DNA from: Thuidium tamariscinum
Lineage: Eukaryota; Streptophyta; Bryopsida; Hypnales; Thuidiaceae
Assembly (NCBI GenBank): GCA_947034885.2
Contig: OX344751.2
Coordinates: forward strand, 14,570,001-14,634,000
Length of the DNA: 64,000 nt
Direction of reading: 5' to 3'
The translations under genes and the position numbers were made by a program. The notes below the pieces were generated by a model, which was not told the DNA's origin, did no database searches, and was given only the letters and a program-made list of their open reading frames with translations. Positions 34,203 to 45,985 of the stretch are shown here, piece by piece (the first letter of the stretch is position 1; each line of letters opens with the position of its first letter).

Positions 34203-34370
34203 CACAATAAGAAACTTATGTTTTAGATGACAAATTTTAGGTGACATCCAATGATGCAACTCGTGTTTTTATGTCCAAAATGGCGGACGTTAGTTTGAAC
34301 ATAAAAACACGAGTTGCATCATTGGATGTCACCTAAAATTTGTCATCTAAAATACAAGTTTCTTATAGTA
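34203..34370. mobile_element. CACTA-type foldback MITE (168 bp)
   Basis: CACAATAAGAAACTTATGTT mirrors ATACAAGTTTCTTATAGTA. The inner arms 'gtgacatccaatgatgcaac' and its inverse are perfect. It is related in sequence to 31,590-31,785 (same 'ttaggtgacatccaatg' phrase). Terminal bases are mutated. Confidence 0.65.
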
Positions 34371-37300
34371 AAAAGAACCTAATTCAATAATGTTTATTCT
34401 TCAAGAATTATTTTTTTAATCCTAATTCCTTCACATGAGCTTCTTCCCGTATCTTAAATTCCACATTCCTTTATCTCTACTTCATTCTTGCAAATGTGGT
34501 ATTTTGTGAGTTGTTTCGAGAGTGGCAATGGCTATGGAGTGTGGAATTTGTGGAAGATGTTGGAGAAATTTTAGAAACTTCAATTTTGGATTCTTAGTAA
34601 AAATCAACAAAAAAGATTGTGACCCCAACTGCCAACCTATGATTTTGACTTTTAATCAAAATTTGGAGTTTCAAAATGAGTGAGCATTCACAATGGCGAT
34701 CCAACATTTAGCCTCTGGCTTCAGTCGATCGATCAGTCCTTGGCTCTGGTGTTCAGCCCTGGCTTAGTTGATCAATCCATAGCTTTGGTGTTCAGTCTGT
34801 TATATGGCAATCATGTATTGCCCCCCCCCCCGACCCGGCCCCGTCACCCCAATGCGGTTTTGTCACCCCAATACGGTTCCCCAAGGGGCTGTCCGGTGGG
34901 CTGGTCTAATGGTATGTCCAATGGCTGGTTTGTACGGCTGGTTGGTTAATCGGAATTTTTAGAATTTGTTTTTTCTTGTTTCTCACTCCTATTCTACCAA
35001 CAAGGACAATAAGGTGGTTAAATCTATGGCTATAGTTATCTATCCTATTTTTCTAATCTAAAGGTACTTATGCAAATGTGGGGGAGGGTTGCTCTATAAG
35101 TTGAGAGAAATGGAAGAAGGTTGGTATGTCTCTTTAAATTGAAATTTTTTAACTAATTGACTTTCCAATGGTGATCAAAATTATGCTAATTCCCCTTGAT
35201 GTTGACCATTAGTTCTAAGCTTTTCAGATGGAAGTTCTTAGCTCAGGTGTTAGTTTAAAATTTTAGTATAAGGAGGACGATAGCTTTGCCGTTCAAAGTG
35301 TATCAAATAGTATTTCAAGAATTTTATTTGCATAAGGAGGTACACATGATAGTGTTTAACTGAACTTTTACTTCAAATTCCCAAAATTTCTTAGTATTTC
35401 AAAATTTCACAACCAAATGAGGTACACATGACAATGTTTAACTAAACTTTGGTGCTCAATTAGTGAAATTTCCACGAAACAATGTTCAATAAGAAAATGA
35501 AAATTGAGGTTCTTAAAACAATAGAATCAATTGAAGGGGCCTTAAGCCTTAAAGAATTCAACAAATACACAAACAAAACTTGACCAAGATCTTTGGTCCA
35601 AGTGCTACTCCGACCACACCGGTAGCACAAAATAAGAGTAGAAGAACAAAGTGTTGGTGCACGAAAGAAAGGGTACTAGCAACCTCGAGGGGGGCCCTTA
35701 TATACTCGACTACTCGTGTCCGGGCCCTCCCCGGTAAGTCGCTAGTGAAAATACTTTGTTATTTTCCCCCTTAAACTACTCTAATGTAATTTCAAAATAA
35801 TACTTGTTTAATGGTGAAATTTCTAAAAACACCCCCATTTAGCTAATAAAATCTTGTCCAAATCAAATCCAAGATCTTAACCCAAGATATTTTGAAATTA
35901 ACCCTAATCTACCTATATATTTTGTAAATTAACCAAAAGTTATTTTGAAAATTGTCCTTCTTTAGCCCAAAGATGGATTTTTACACAAGAAAGAGATCTT
36001 GACCAAATCCAATCTTTGATTTTCCAAGAGATATTTCCAAAATCACTTTTAATTAATCACAATTAACGATTAAAAAGTCAAACTAAGAGCTGACCCTCTC
36101 TATCTTTTAAGGAACAATCTGAAACGGAAATCTATATGTGCCATTGTCTTTAGAAGACCCCAATTAGCCTATGAGACACCTTACCCCTCACTCCTAGGCC
36201 GTTTGTGCGCCCAATTTGGAATTACGGTAACTCCAATTAAAAATTAAAAATCTAACTTTTAGGATTTGCACTTTTTGATGAATCTGTCAGGCCATGGTTG
36301 TTAGGAATGTCCGTGAGAGTAGGGAATGTCTCTCCATTTGTGTCAATCGGACATCATTCGCTCCTGATACGTTGGTCAACCCACTACCAATTTGTAAATT
36401 CGGTTGGAATCCGATGTTGATGCCAGTTCTGGTAGTTGAAAATGTCGGAATGTCTTCAAACTTGACTGGGCAATTATTAAGCACACAAAAATCTATCCTA
36501 ATTTTTAGTGACATTTTACTGCAATATACGTCATTTCTAGAAATTTACAAATATGTTTACATGCGGTTGACTTCCCATGGAGTCAACGTGGAATCCCGAA
36601 AAAATCCGAAATAAATTGGATAACATCTAGGGCACTCCTAGATTCTAAGTGTAAGTTCCACACCATTTAGTTCAATTTTCTTTTTAAAAACACATTATAC
36701 TATATCTAAATGAGGTCTAAAATCCTAGTTTTAACACAATCCCTATTTTTAAATTAGTATCCTATACCTAATTGGCTTGTTTGATGAAGATGTTATATTA
36801 GCAATAGTACTATTTCTAAAATGGTATAGTATAGCATGTCAAAATATCTTCTACACAAATAGGATCTTGGAGTGCATGGATGAACAAATATGCAGGTACA
36901 TTTTTTATTATTATAAGTAATTATGCTTTCATTATTAGAGAAGCATTTTCTATTTGAAATATTATATATTTTTTTAATCTTTATTTGGTAATATAATTAT
37001 TGTATTAAAAGATGAATGCTATTTTTTGTTGAGCACTATTGAAGCTTTAAAACGCTCTATGCTTCAATGGCAAAAATCTAGATTTAATACCTCCTAGGTT
37101 CATATGATATACCATTTCAATCAATGCATTAAAAGATTTGGATTACCATGGGAGTATTTGACATACAGATATGAGCAATTCTACATTGCTCTTATGAAAA
37201 CATTATATTGAAAAAGTAATAGAAGAAATGCAACACTTCAAAATTGTGCGGCATAATCAAAGGCTACAATCTTTGAAAAGAACTTCAAAACAAATTGAAG

Positions 37301-37802
37301 GATTAAAAACAAACAAGAAAGCCACTGATACAACATTGAAAAGGTATAACTTCAATTTTTATAAAAATAACATATCTATGTCAATGATATATTTTGAAAT
37401 CTTTTGAAAGTTTTAGAATTGGATATATATATATAATTAACTACAAAATTTTTATTTTCTAGTTACTCATTTTTTTAATACAAACTTGTTGGAATTTGCT
37501 ATATATAGGCTTTGAAATTAGCTCAAAATATCATGTCATCCATCTATTTGAATCTTCATTGCATTTAGTTGCAATGAACAAGAGATGACTTTTGTCAAAC
37601 TCAAGGGGACATTGTTAGAGACCTTTGTATGGAAAGAAGATATGAGTTAGCTTGAGTTTCTAATGCCATCCAAAAATTGTTATTAGATCAATCGGAAATT
37701 CTCTAAGAATTCTTTCAAGTTCTACAAATTTATGAATTAGGATTGAATGTCACTTTATCACAAGTTCTTGGTTTGTCTTGATCTTTAGCAATTCTTCCTG
37801 AG
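34371..37802. other. AT-rich spacer with one GC-rich patch
   Basis: No supported gene. A C-homopolymer and GC-rich patch lies at 34,820-34,900 with a repeated 'gtcaccccaatncggtt' unit. Better-composed but unrecognised patches occur at 35,580-35,760 and 36,290-36,480. They could be remnants of a retroelement, but I see no LTR, primer-binding site or reverse-transcriptase motif. Confidence 0.35.
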
Positions 37803-38022
37803 GCTTGCGATAGATATGGAGATTGGCCTATGTATGCTTGAGCAACAATTAATTTTCATGGCAATCCATATTTTAACAATGTGGCATTTAAAGCGGATGA
37901 AGAAGGCATTTAGCAAATCTACTATCAACAAATACGACTTTTAATTCAAGCAAGTAGCCAATCAAACATTGGTGGTGAAAAAAAGTCAAAGACAATTTGT
38001 CTTTTTGAAGTTGTACACAAAA
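37803..38022 (+). pseudogene. Decayed coding remnant, probably transposon-derived
   Basis: One frame reads ACDRYGDWPMYA, stop, ATINFHGNPYFNNVAFKADE, then EGI, stop, QIYYQQIRLLIQAS and KTICLFEVVHKN, then stop. Protein-like content continues across two nonsense codons, which indicates a former gene. The FHGNP..F..V..KADE pattern resembles C-terminal parts of some plant transposon proteins, but I cannot name the family. Related decayed text may extend left to about 37,200 and right to about 38,240. Confidence 0.4.
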
Positions 38023-38842
38023 ATTGAAAATGATGGTTGGAGTGCATTATCAAAATGCAAATGTTTATGATGGAGTACAACATCTAGCTTACGAGATGTT
38101 GAAAATAGCTTGCGAAGAAATTCCCAAGCACAATTGAGAGCATGTTATCTTATAACAAGTATCCAAACCATTTAGAAAGTGGTACACATCATTCTACATT
38201 TCTTAAGAAGAAACCCGTGTTTTTTCTGATGTCAAGCCAAAGATGTAGCATGTCCCAAATGACATGATACATTTTGTAGAACATTGGGATGTCCAGTTGA
38301 TGAAGACTAAAAGAGTAGAGATTTTAGTTAGATGTTTTAGAAAGTATAGTCAATTTATAATCACAACATATTGTTGTTATTGAAAAACATGATGTTTTTC
38401 AAGACATCATTAGAAACATCAAAATATTTTTGAGATCATCAAGGAAAATATTCATAGCTATGTCAATATTCTTGGTTAAATTTCATTGAGGGCAACTAAC
38501 AGAAAATTATTGTAGTCAGTTGTAAAGTGGCTACTTCAAGTGAAAAAGAAGATAACAAGTAGGTAATGGAGAAAAAAGCTGACATGGTAAGATGACATGA
38601 AAATTATGTGATGTAGACATGAAAATGCTGACAATGGCATGCCATGTCAACATACATAGTCAACCTAAATTTCAACCTTTTATTTTTTTGTGGACGTCAT
38701 TTATTCAATCTATCTTACATTATTGTAATGACCTACTCATTACTATATATATTTCAAAAATTTGCAATTCATTTCTCAAAGAAAATTTTCAGGATTTTAG
38801 AAAAAAATTGTCCAAAACAAATACATTAGAGATAGAAACAAT

Positions 38843-39916
38843 CACTAGAAGAAAATCGGGGCTTTTGCGATTGCGGTTAGCAACTAGTTTTGTAGTTGCA
38901 TAACACGTTTGTAACTGGGTGATAATTTGGAGCCCGCAGTTGCAGTGGACAAGTCGCACTAGTTGCAATGTAGTTGCAAAATCGAAAAAATTGTTTTTCA
39001 CTAGATAGCCTACGTGGAACTTCATTGATGAAGTCTTCTGACATGGAACTTGCTTTTGTGCAACTTGCTTGCAACTTGTGTGCAACTACTTTGCAACTAG
39101 TTTACAACTAGTTTGTACTTGTAGATTTTTAGATTTTTTTAACTTAATGATTGTAGATTTCAAAAATTGAATCTCAATGATCTATAGATTTTAGAATTTT
39201 AGATTTAGATTTTTTTAGATGATCAAATTCAAATATTGATATTAAATAGATTTCACAAGTTTACAAAACTTTAAATTTCAAAAGTTTTAAAATTTCTTAT
39301 ACTTTAAATATTTGTAGATTTCTATAAATTGTAGAAATCTGCAAATTGTAGAAGTTTACAAATTGTAGAAATCTACAAGTTGTAAAAATCTACAAAGTGT
39401 AGATATATTACAATTATAATATTAAACTTTATTACTTAAAGATGGTATAACTTACAGCTCTTATCTATCCAATCTAATGGTACTCTTGACAATTGAGATG
39501 AGACAATTGATATAATACTTGATTTAATTATTTTCTAGTTGTATTCTAGTTGCAAAGTAGTTGCATTCTAGTTGAATTGTAGTCAAACTTAGATTATTCC
39601 CAACTGTAGTTTGACACACTTGATTTTACAAAACCTAAAGTGGTCCATGTCGACAAGTGTAATGAATTTTGGATGTAGAATACATTACAGAAATTCTTTT
39701 GTTAGATTCCTGTAATCCAAATTACAACCTGCAACTACTTTGCAACTATATGCAACTCGAAACTTCGATCTATAATTACTTTTCGACTACTTTGCAACTA
39801 TAGTAGTGCAAACATTAAATTTGATGCAAATACAAAGGGTTGTACTTGCAGGGAAGTTGCGTAGGACACATAGTTGCATATCAGTCGGTTGCGCCGGACT
39901 TGATTTTCTTCTAGTG
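38843..39916. mobile_element. Non-autonomous CACTA element, 1.07 kb, AAT target duplication
   Basis: Ends CACTAGAAGAAAATCGGG and GACTTGATTTTCTTCTAGTG, flanked by AAT on both sides (38840-38842, 39917-39919). The subterminal zones are packed with variants of gttgcaacta/tagttgcaa in both orientations (about 38,875-39,110 and 39,530-39,900). These look like the subterminal transposase-binding arrays of CACTA elements. No transposase. Confidence 0.8.
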
Positions 39917-42612
39917 AATGATTACAAAATTGCATCATCAAAAATATAATTTTTTCTTTTGTACCTTGGTAATTGAGTGAACAAGTAATAGAATGTGTTC
40001 CTCATTTGTTCTCCATTCTCTAAAATTGCTCCTCACACTATGAAATTTGCTACGCATTTTAAAAATCAATTCACCATTTTCTTTAAGGTTTAGGAGCCCT
40101 TGTCTTTTAAAGGGTTCTACATTTTGATACTTGCTTCTCATTTTTTCCTTTGAGAAGGAATACACTTTGATTGTTTATTTAATAGATGTGATGTAATTGA
40201 AATTTCACAACACAATTGTCCCATGTCAACATTCTTGAGGTACTAATAATCATTCACAATTTTTTCGTTATTATCTAGGGAACCTCTACATCTACTGACT
40301 ATGAATACACATGTAAAACTTTTACATATGTACCTTGTATTAATCTACAATGATTTGAATTTTCAACATAAGCTAAGAAAAGAGGACTTTTGTATGTGGA
40401 GTGGGCTTCATAAATCAATTTGAGAGCAAATTAAATTAATTACCAAAAATTACTACAAAAGAGAGACCATTTCAACCAATCTTGGTCTCTTATACTTCAC
40501 CAAACTTCTAATTTTAGAATTGAATTCTTGTTGTTGTGATCTATTCCGACATTTTATGTTCAGTGTGTGTAGTGTAGATAACATTGACTTATCTTTATAA
40601 GTATATAGGGGTCAATTTTGAATCTCATTTTTTTCCTATACATAATTAAATGAGAAAGCCAAAAAAAATAGCTCCCTATTTTATCCCTTTAAAATACATG
40701 TATCGGCTTCATAGATTTCTTTTGTTTATGTAAGAGCAATGGTTTGCTTGGGGTATTACTTTTTGGACATACTAATTAGGTGATTTTTGTTTTAAACCTC
40801 CAAAGTTTGTTTTATTTATTTATTTTGACTAAGGAAGAAGATACTAAAAATGAAAAGAAAAATTCTCATACCTTGATTAGAATTAAGATGTATATTTTTT
40901 ATGAGTGTATCTTTATAAAATTTGAATTTTTTAATATATTGATAAAGGTGGAAAATATCACAAAATTTTGGAATTAATAGGCATTATAGTGCACAATTTA
41001 TTAAATTATTATTGAGAAAATTAAATTTTTATGTATTGGATCACTAAATGTAAGTCATATCCAAAGATGATATTAAAATAGAAATAATGATATTCTAAAT
41101 GATTGTTACTAAAGATTCTATATACATAAGGCACAACTTACTCTTCAAATCAAAAATTCTAATAATAATTCTTTCAAATCTTTGATTGTAATGAAGTTTT
41201 TTTTATGAATGATCTCTATTTCTTTAAATTTTGTTGCCTATCCATCAAAACAAATCTCCTACAAAGAAAAATAATTTAATATTTATTTTTTAGTTTATAA
41301 AGGCCAGAAGTGTTTTTCACAATGCATCTACTTACACATGTTCATGTTTAATTGAACACTACTAGAATTTTATTCGACCCCTCAAAGACCAACAAAGCAT
41401 AATACGTCTACTTTAAATTTTGAAATGGCAAATTCAAAGTAGAGTGAAATAAATCTCAATATTTTGTAAAATAGGATCTTATAGAGTAACAAGTTTACAT
41501 ATTTGTTTCTTTCTCTGATTTTCAAAATTTGAATAAGAGAAGTATTTAAAATTTTATTTAGGAAATGTAGTCTAATAAAAAAAGGAGCAAATATGATGTT
41601 TTTTCAATCAAAGGAGTATTAGAGGTGGAAAAAAATTTTAATTTTTTTTCTATCCTTTATTCTATACAAATAATCAATATTCAAAGAATTTTTTTTCAAA
41701 ATTTGATTTTTAGTACTTTAAGAAAATAAAAGATTCAATCTATTGTGATTATGAATAGAAAATAATTACACTAATTCCAAAATTTCTAAAGATGTTCCTA
41801 GGCAATTTTTTATAAGGGGAAAAAAAACATTATTCATCTCTTATAAAAAAAATTCTCCAAAATTTGTATATTTTGCCTATTCAAAATTGTTACAATCTAA
41901 AAATCCAATCGTCAAAATCTTTCACAATTTATTCCATCTATACAAGATAAAATAGTCTTTACTTTTATTTGGTTGAAATAAAAAATTTCAAGCACATCTA
42001 TGTGTAAAAAAATATAAAATTTGGACAATTAATTGAAAACCTTCATTGTGAAAGAGTCATTTAGCCATAAGTAGTTAAGAAGTTTCATGTAGGATCTACA
42101 AGTCTCAAGAGAACAAATTGCCTTTGTTTCTAAATTCAATGGATTGTATACCATGAATGAAGATGAGTTTTACTATGCTATAACATTGTCTTAATTGACA
42201 TAAGATAAAGCATTATAAATCAAACTTCTTCAAATAATTTAAAAGCCAAAAGAAAAAGGAATGATAATGATCTCTACTTTGCTATGATATAAAAAATTTG
42301 AAATGTTTGTTTATTTTGAAAGTCTCCTACAAGCCTTCCTTCAAAGAAATCTAGACATGTTGTGAGGATGTCATGATGACATTGCACATGAGGTCATCTT
42401 TATCACCTTCTCTAATTTCTAGCCTACATAAAAATAATTGATAAACAAGATGTATGGGTAGATGGTCATAGTATTGAAAAACATTGTTGGAAACTACTTT
42501 TCTAGTAAAGATGTTGTTCCAATCACATTTCATCAATTCATAGTTCTTAAACTCTTTAATTTCATCCTTACATCATCTTTGAAAATCTTGAGTCATTTTA
42601 ATAATATTCAAT
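39917..42612. other. AT-rich spacer
   Basis: No gene, element ends or ordered repeats recognised; the longest open frames (65-75 codons) are AT-biased and unconvincing. Confidence 0.4.
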
Positions 42613-44012
42613 TGTATAGTGGGGTACCAATCAAAATGTCGTTTTCGAATTTGCAGTGAGAAAAATTTCAATACTGCCAACTTTGAAAGCCTCCCGAAAG
42701 CTCAAAAATTGATATTTTACCACAAAATTTTTACCACAACATCATCTTTAAGTCAATTATATGTATGCCAAATTTCAAGGCCAAAAGATTCACCAAAATT
42801 TTTTTATTCAAAATCTACCAACATGGATAGTGGTGAGAAACATTTCACTACTTTCAACTTTGACACCTTCCTAAGGATTGAGTTTTTTTTCTTTTGCCAT
42901 GAAATTTTTGTCATGAAACAATCTCTATGTTTTTAATATGCATAAAAAATTTCAAGGTAAATTTTTTTTTAAGAAGATATTTGAAATCTCCCAACAAATG
43001 TAGTTTTGAGAAAATTTTCACAATGGCCAACTTTGAGACCCTCCCAAGGGTTGGAAAATTGGTTTCTTACCATGAACTTTTTTTGTGAAGTCATCTCTAT
43101 GTTGATAATATGTTCTCCAAATTTCAAATTCAAATGAATTACTAAAAAGAAATATACAAAATCTCCCAAGATGTGTAGTTGTGAGGAGTTTTTGAGCCCT
43201 TAGTATAGTGTTATTTTGTAGAGCAAAGTTTGACATTAATGTAAAAACTCAACCTCACAACTACACATGTTGAGAGATTTTGAATATCTTTTTTTGGGTA
43301 AGTGTTTTGAACTTGAGATTTAGAACATATATTATCAATATAAAGATGATATTATTCAAAAAAATTCATGTTAAATAGACAAATTCTCAGCCCTTGGGAG
43401 GGTGTCAAAGTTGGCAGTAGTGAAAATTTTCTCACAACTAAACATGTTGGGAGATTTTGTATGTCTTTTTTTTGGTAATTCATTTTAACTTGAAATTTAG
43501 AGCACATATTATCAACATAGAGATGATTTCACAAAAAAAAATTCATGGTAAGAAACCAATTTTCCAGCCCTTGGAAGGGTGTCAAAGTTGGCAATTGTGA
43601 AAATTTTCTCAAAACTACACTTGTTGGGAGATTTCAAATATCTTCTTAAAATTTTTTTGTTTACCTTGAAATTTTTTATACATATTAAAATCATAGAAAT
43701 TGTTTCATGACAAGAATTTCATGGCAAAAAAAAAGAAAACTGAGCAATCCTTAGGAAGGTGTCAAAGTTGAAAGTAGTGAAATGTTTCTCACCACTACTG
43801 ATGTTGGTAGATTTTGAATAACTTTTTTTTGGTGAATCTTTTGGCCTTGAAATTTGGCATAAATATAACTAATTTAAATTTGATTTTGTGGTAAGAATTC
43901 CGTGATAAAATACCAATTTTTGAGCTCTCAGGAGGCTTTCAAAGTTGGTAGTACTGAAATTTTTCTTACTACGAATTCGAAAACGACATTTTGATTGGTA
44001 CCCCACTGTACA
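42613..44012. mobile_element. Large modular foldback element, 1.4 kb
   Basis: Ends TGTATAGTGGGGTACCAATC and, inverted, TGTACAGTGGGGTACCAATC. The inverted match runs inward through both arms to a centre at about 43,220. Each arm is itself three degenerate units of roughly 180 bp, each opening with a 'gtgagaaaattttca..actg.caactttga..cctcc' phrase and closing with 'aaaatctcccaacat'. Non-coding. Transcription would give a stem of about 600 bp. Confidence 0.75.
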
Positions 44013-44518
44013 TTTTTGTTCAAGATGCATCAAACAACCACCATTAGTATTTGCATAAAAACAAAATAAAACTAGTATATTAGTTAAAAGTAAAGAAACA
44101 CTTCTTGCATGATAGTGCTTGACAATTAAGAAACAAATCTACACCTTACTTTAATTTAGTAGACACAGGCTACAATCATATTCCACATAACTTTATTAAT
44201 TTATATGTCTTTGTATGAATGTTGGAAACAACATCAAAATGTTTGTTAGGACATCTTGTATGGTGTGATAACAAAGAAAAGCATGTATTTTATAACATTG
44301 CTATGCAACTTCAATGCTTTTGAAGCTAATAGAAATAAACTTGAATACACTCATTTCCTTTACGACTCAGTTTTATGTATGCCATATACAACAAGAATGG
44401 ATAAAAATTTTAGAAGATGCTAGATAATGATCAAGAAAATGTCATAGAAAACATCAAAGAAAATGTTTATTCCAGTAATTCTCTAAAATTTGTTCATAAC
44501 TTTTGACATCTATACCTT
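44013..44518. other. AT-rich spacer
   Basis: No feature recognised between the large foldback and the solo Helitron-like copy. Confidence 0.35.
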
Positions 44519-44763
44519 AAGGAAGATTGTTTGTTTGTTTGTTTGTCATGTTGAGATCTCCCGGACTGTGCATCCCTTGGGCCTTGGCCAAGTACTTGGT
44601 ACCATCGGAAAGCTCTTGGTGAGGAAGAGTGCACAAACTTGGTTTTGTGGCATTCCGGCCTACGGTGTGAAAGTTATTGAATTTCAAAGTTTTAATGAAT
44701 TAGAAAATTAGAAAATGACTTTGACTTTAGTTCTAATTGTGGCATCGGCATAGGGCCCACTAG
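44519..44763 (+). mobile_element. Solo non-autonomous Helitron-like unit
   Basis: 245 bp, A|TCTATACCTTAAGG at the 5' end and GGGCCCACTAG|T at the 3' end. It shares the core of the 25.4-27.7 kb units (GTCATGTTGAGATCTCCC, CTTGGTTTTGTGGCATTCCG). No target duplication, as expected for Helitrons. A short 3' hairpin (GTGG...CCAC) precedes CTAG. Confidence 0.6.
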
Positions 44764-45016
44764 TAAGGATTGAAATCATAGAAATATTTTTAGAGATGAA
44801 ACTAAGCTTCATTTCCCAACTTTTCTTGGTTTGAATTTTTTTGAAAAAAGTAAATCTACTATGCCTAAATGCAATTTGAAAGTTTACTTGTAACACAATT
44901 TCTACATTTTACATATCCCATATGGTTTGTCTTACCTCCTACTACCCAAATTTTATAAAGAGCTCATTTATTCTTCTCCACATTAAAAAATGTTTGGTTA
45001 TCTTAAAACCAAATAT

Positions 45017-45158
45017 CACTACAAAAAAACAAGGGAATAAATGACTTGTTCATAGAGTCATTGTAGACAGCAATGACTACAAAATGACAATTTTGTAACT
45101 ATTGTTGTCCACAATGACTCTATGGACGAGTCATTTAATCCCTTGTTTTTCTGTAGTG
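45017..45158. mobile_element. CACTA-type MITE (142 bp), TAT target duplication
   Basis: CACTACAAAAAAACAAGGGA at the left mirrors TCCCTTGTTTTTCTGTAGTG at the right. TAT flanks both sides (45014-45016, 45159-45161). The inner arms (gactcgtccatagagtcatt type) also pair, giving a hairpin. Confidence 0.82.
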
Positions 45159-45302
45159 TATGGTATATTTGTACGATGTATTTTGTATGGTATATTGTGT
45201 ATGATATATAATGTATGGTATACTGTATATGACCTATAATGTATAATTTATTGTGTATGGTATATAATGTGTGGTGTATTTTGTATACCCTAAACCCTAA
45301 CA
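45159..45302. repeat. TA-rich microsatellite with a short telomere-like end
   Basis: Degenerate (tgtatggtatat)n, ending in CCCTAAACCCTAAC at 45,288-45,301, two units of the plant telomere repeat. Two units can occur by chance. Confidence 0.5.
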
Positions 45303-45389
45303 TTCTGTAAGTAGATATCCATTATGACTTCCCATGATGCAACAAACCCATTCAAAACACCTACAAAACATCTTAGGTGATTGTAAACA

Positions 45390-45985
45390 CTATGTTTGTG
45401 AGAATGCGACATGCACAAAAGTGACATAAAGAAAAGCATATAATTGCTGCACTTGATGTAATTTGCAACAATTATATGTTCATGATGATTTCATCAAGAA
45501 TATTGTTAATTTCCATAGAAATAGAGGGAATTGCTGTCAAAAACGTTAGATGGGATGTCATAAGTGCCAACAAAACATATTAGAAGATTGTAAGAAGTAT
45601 GTTTGTGCAAACACTGCACGTACGAATGTGACATGAAGAGAAGCATATAATTGCATCACCTTAATGTAATTTGCAACAATCAAATGTCCATGTTAATGTC
45701 ATAAAAAACATTCTTAATTTCTATAGAGAGGGAGGGTATTGTTCTTAGAAACGTCATATGCAACATCATGGATGCCAAAAAAACATATTAAAAGTTTATT
45801 CCAAGTATGATTGTGCAAACACCACAAGCACGGATGTGACATAAAAAGAAGCATACAATTGTATCACCTTGATGTAATTTAATAGTCAATTGTTCATGTT
45901 AATGTCATAAAAAACATCCTTAATTTCCATCAAGACAAAGGGGATTGCTATTAGAAACATCACACGTGATGTCATGAGTGCTACA
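45390..45985. repeat. Degenerate tandem repeat, about 215-bp unit, three copies
   Basis: Each unit runs gtttgtgcaaac.c..ca.g.a..tgtgacat.aagagaagcata, then caattgcatcaccttgatgtaattt, 'tccatgttaatgtcat', 'catccttaatttccat' and a gatgtcatgagtgcc-like close. Non-coding. An outward CACTA-like end 'gagtttcttctagtg' lies at about 46,256-46,270, so these units may be the inside of an element whose left end I did not find. Confidence 0.55.

Noticed and set aside
34680..34949. 89-codon frame with a Pro/Cys-rich patch
   Set aside because: Driven by a C homopolymer and short repeats; no protein-like domain.
36287..36614. Overlapping frames at 36.3-36.6 kb as a gene
   Set aside because: Both strands are open over the same stretch, which reflects stop-poor composition; no motif recognised.
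45288..45301. CCCTAAACCCTAAC as an interstitial telomere
   Set aside because: Only two units at the edge of a TA-rich repeat; too short to be a telomeric tract.
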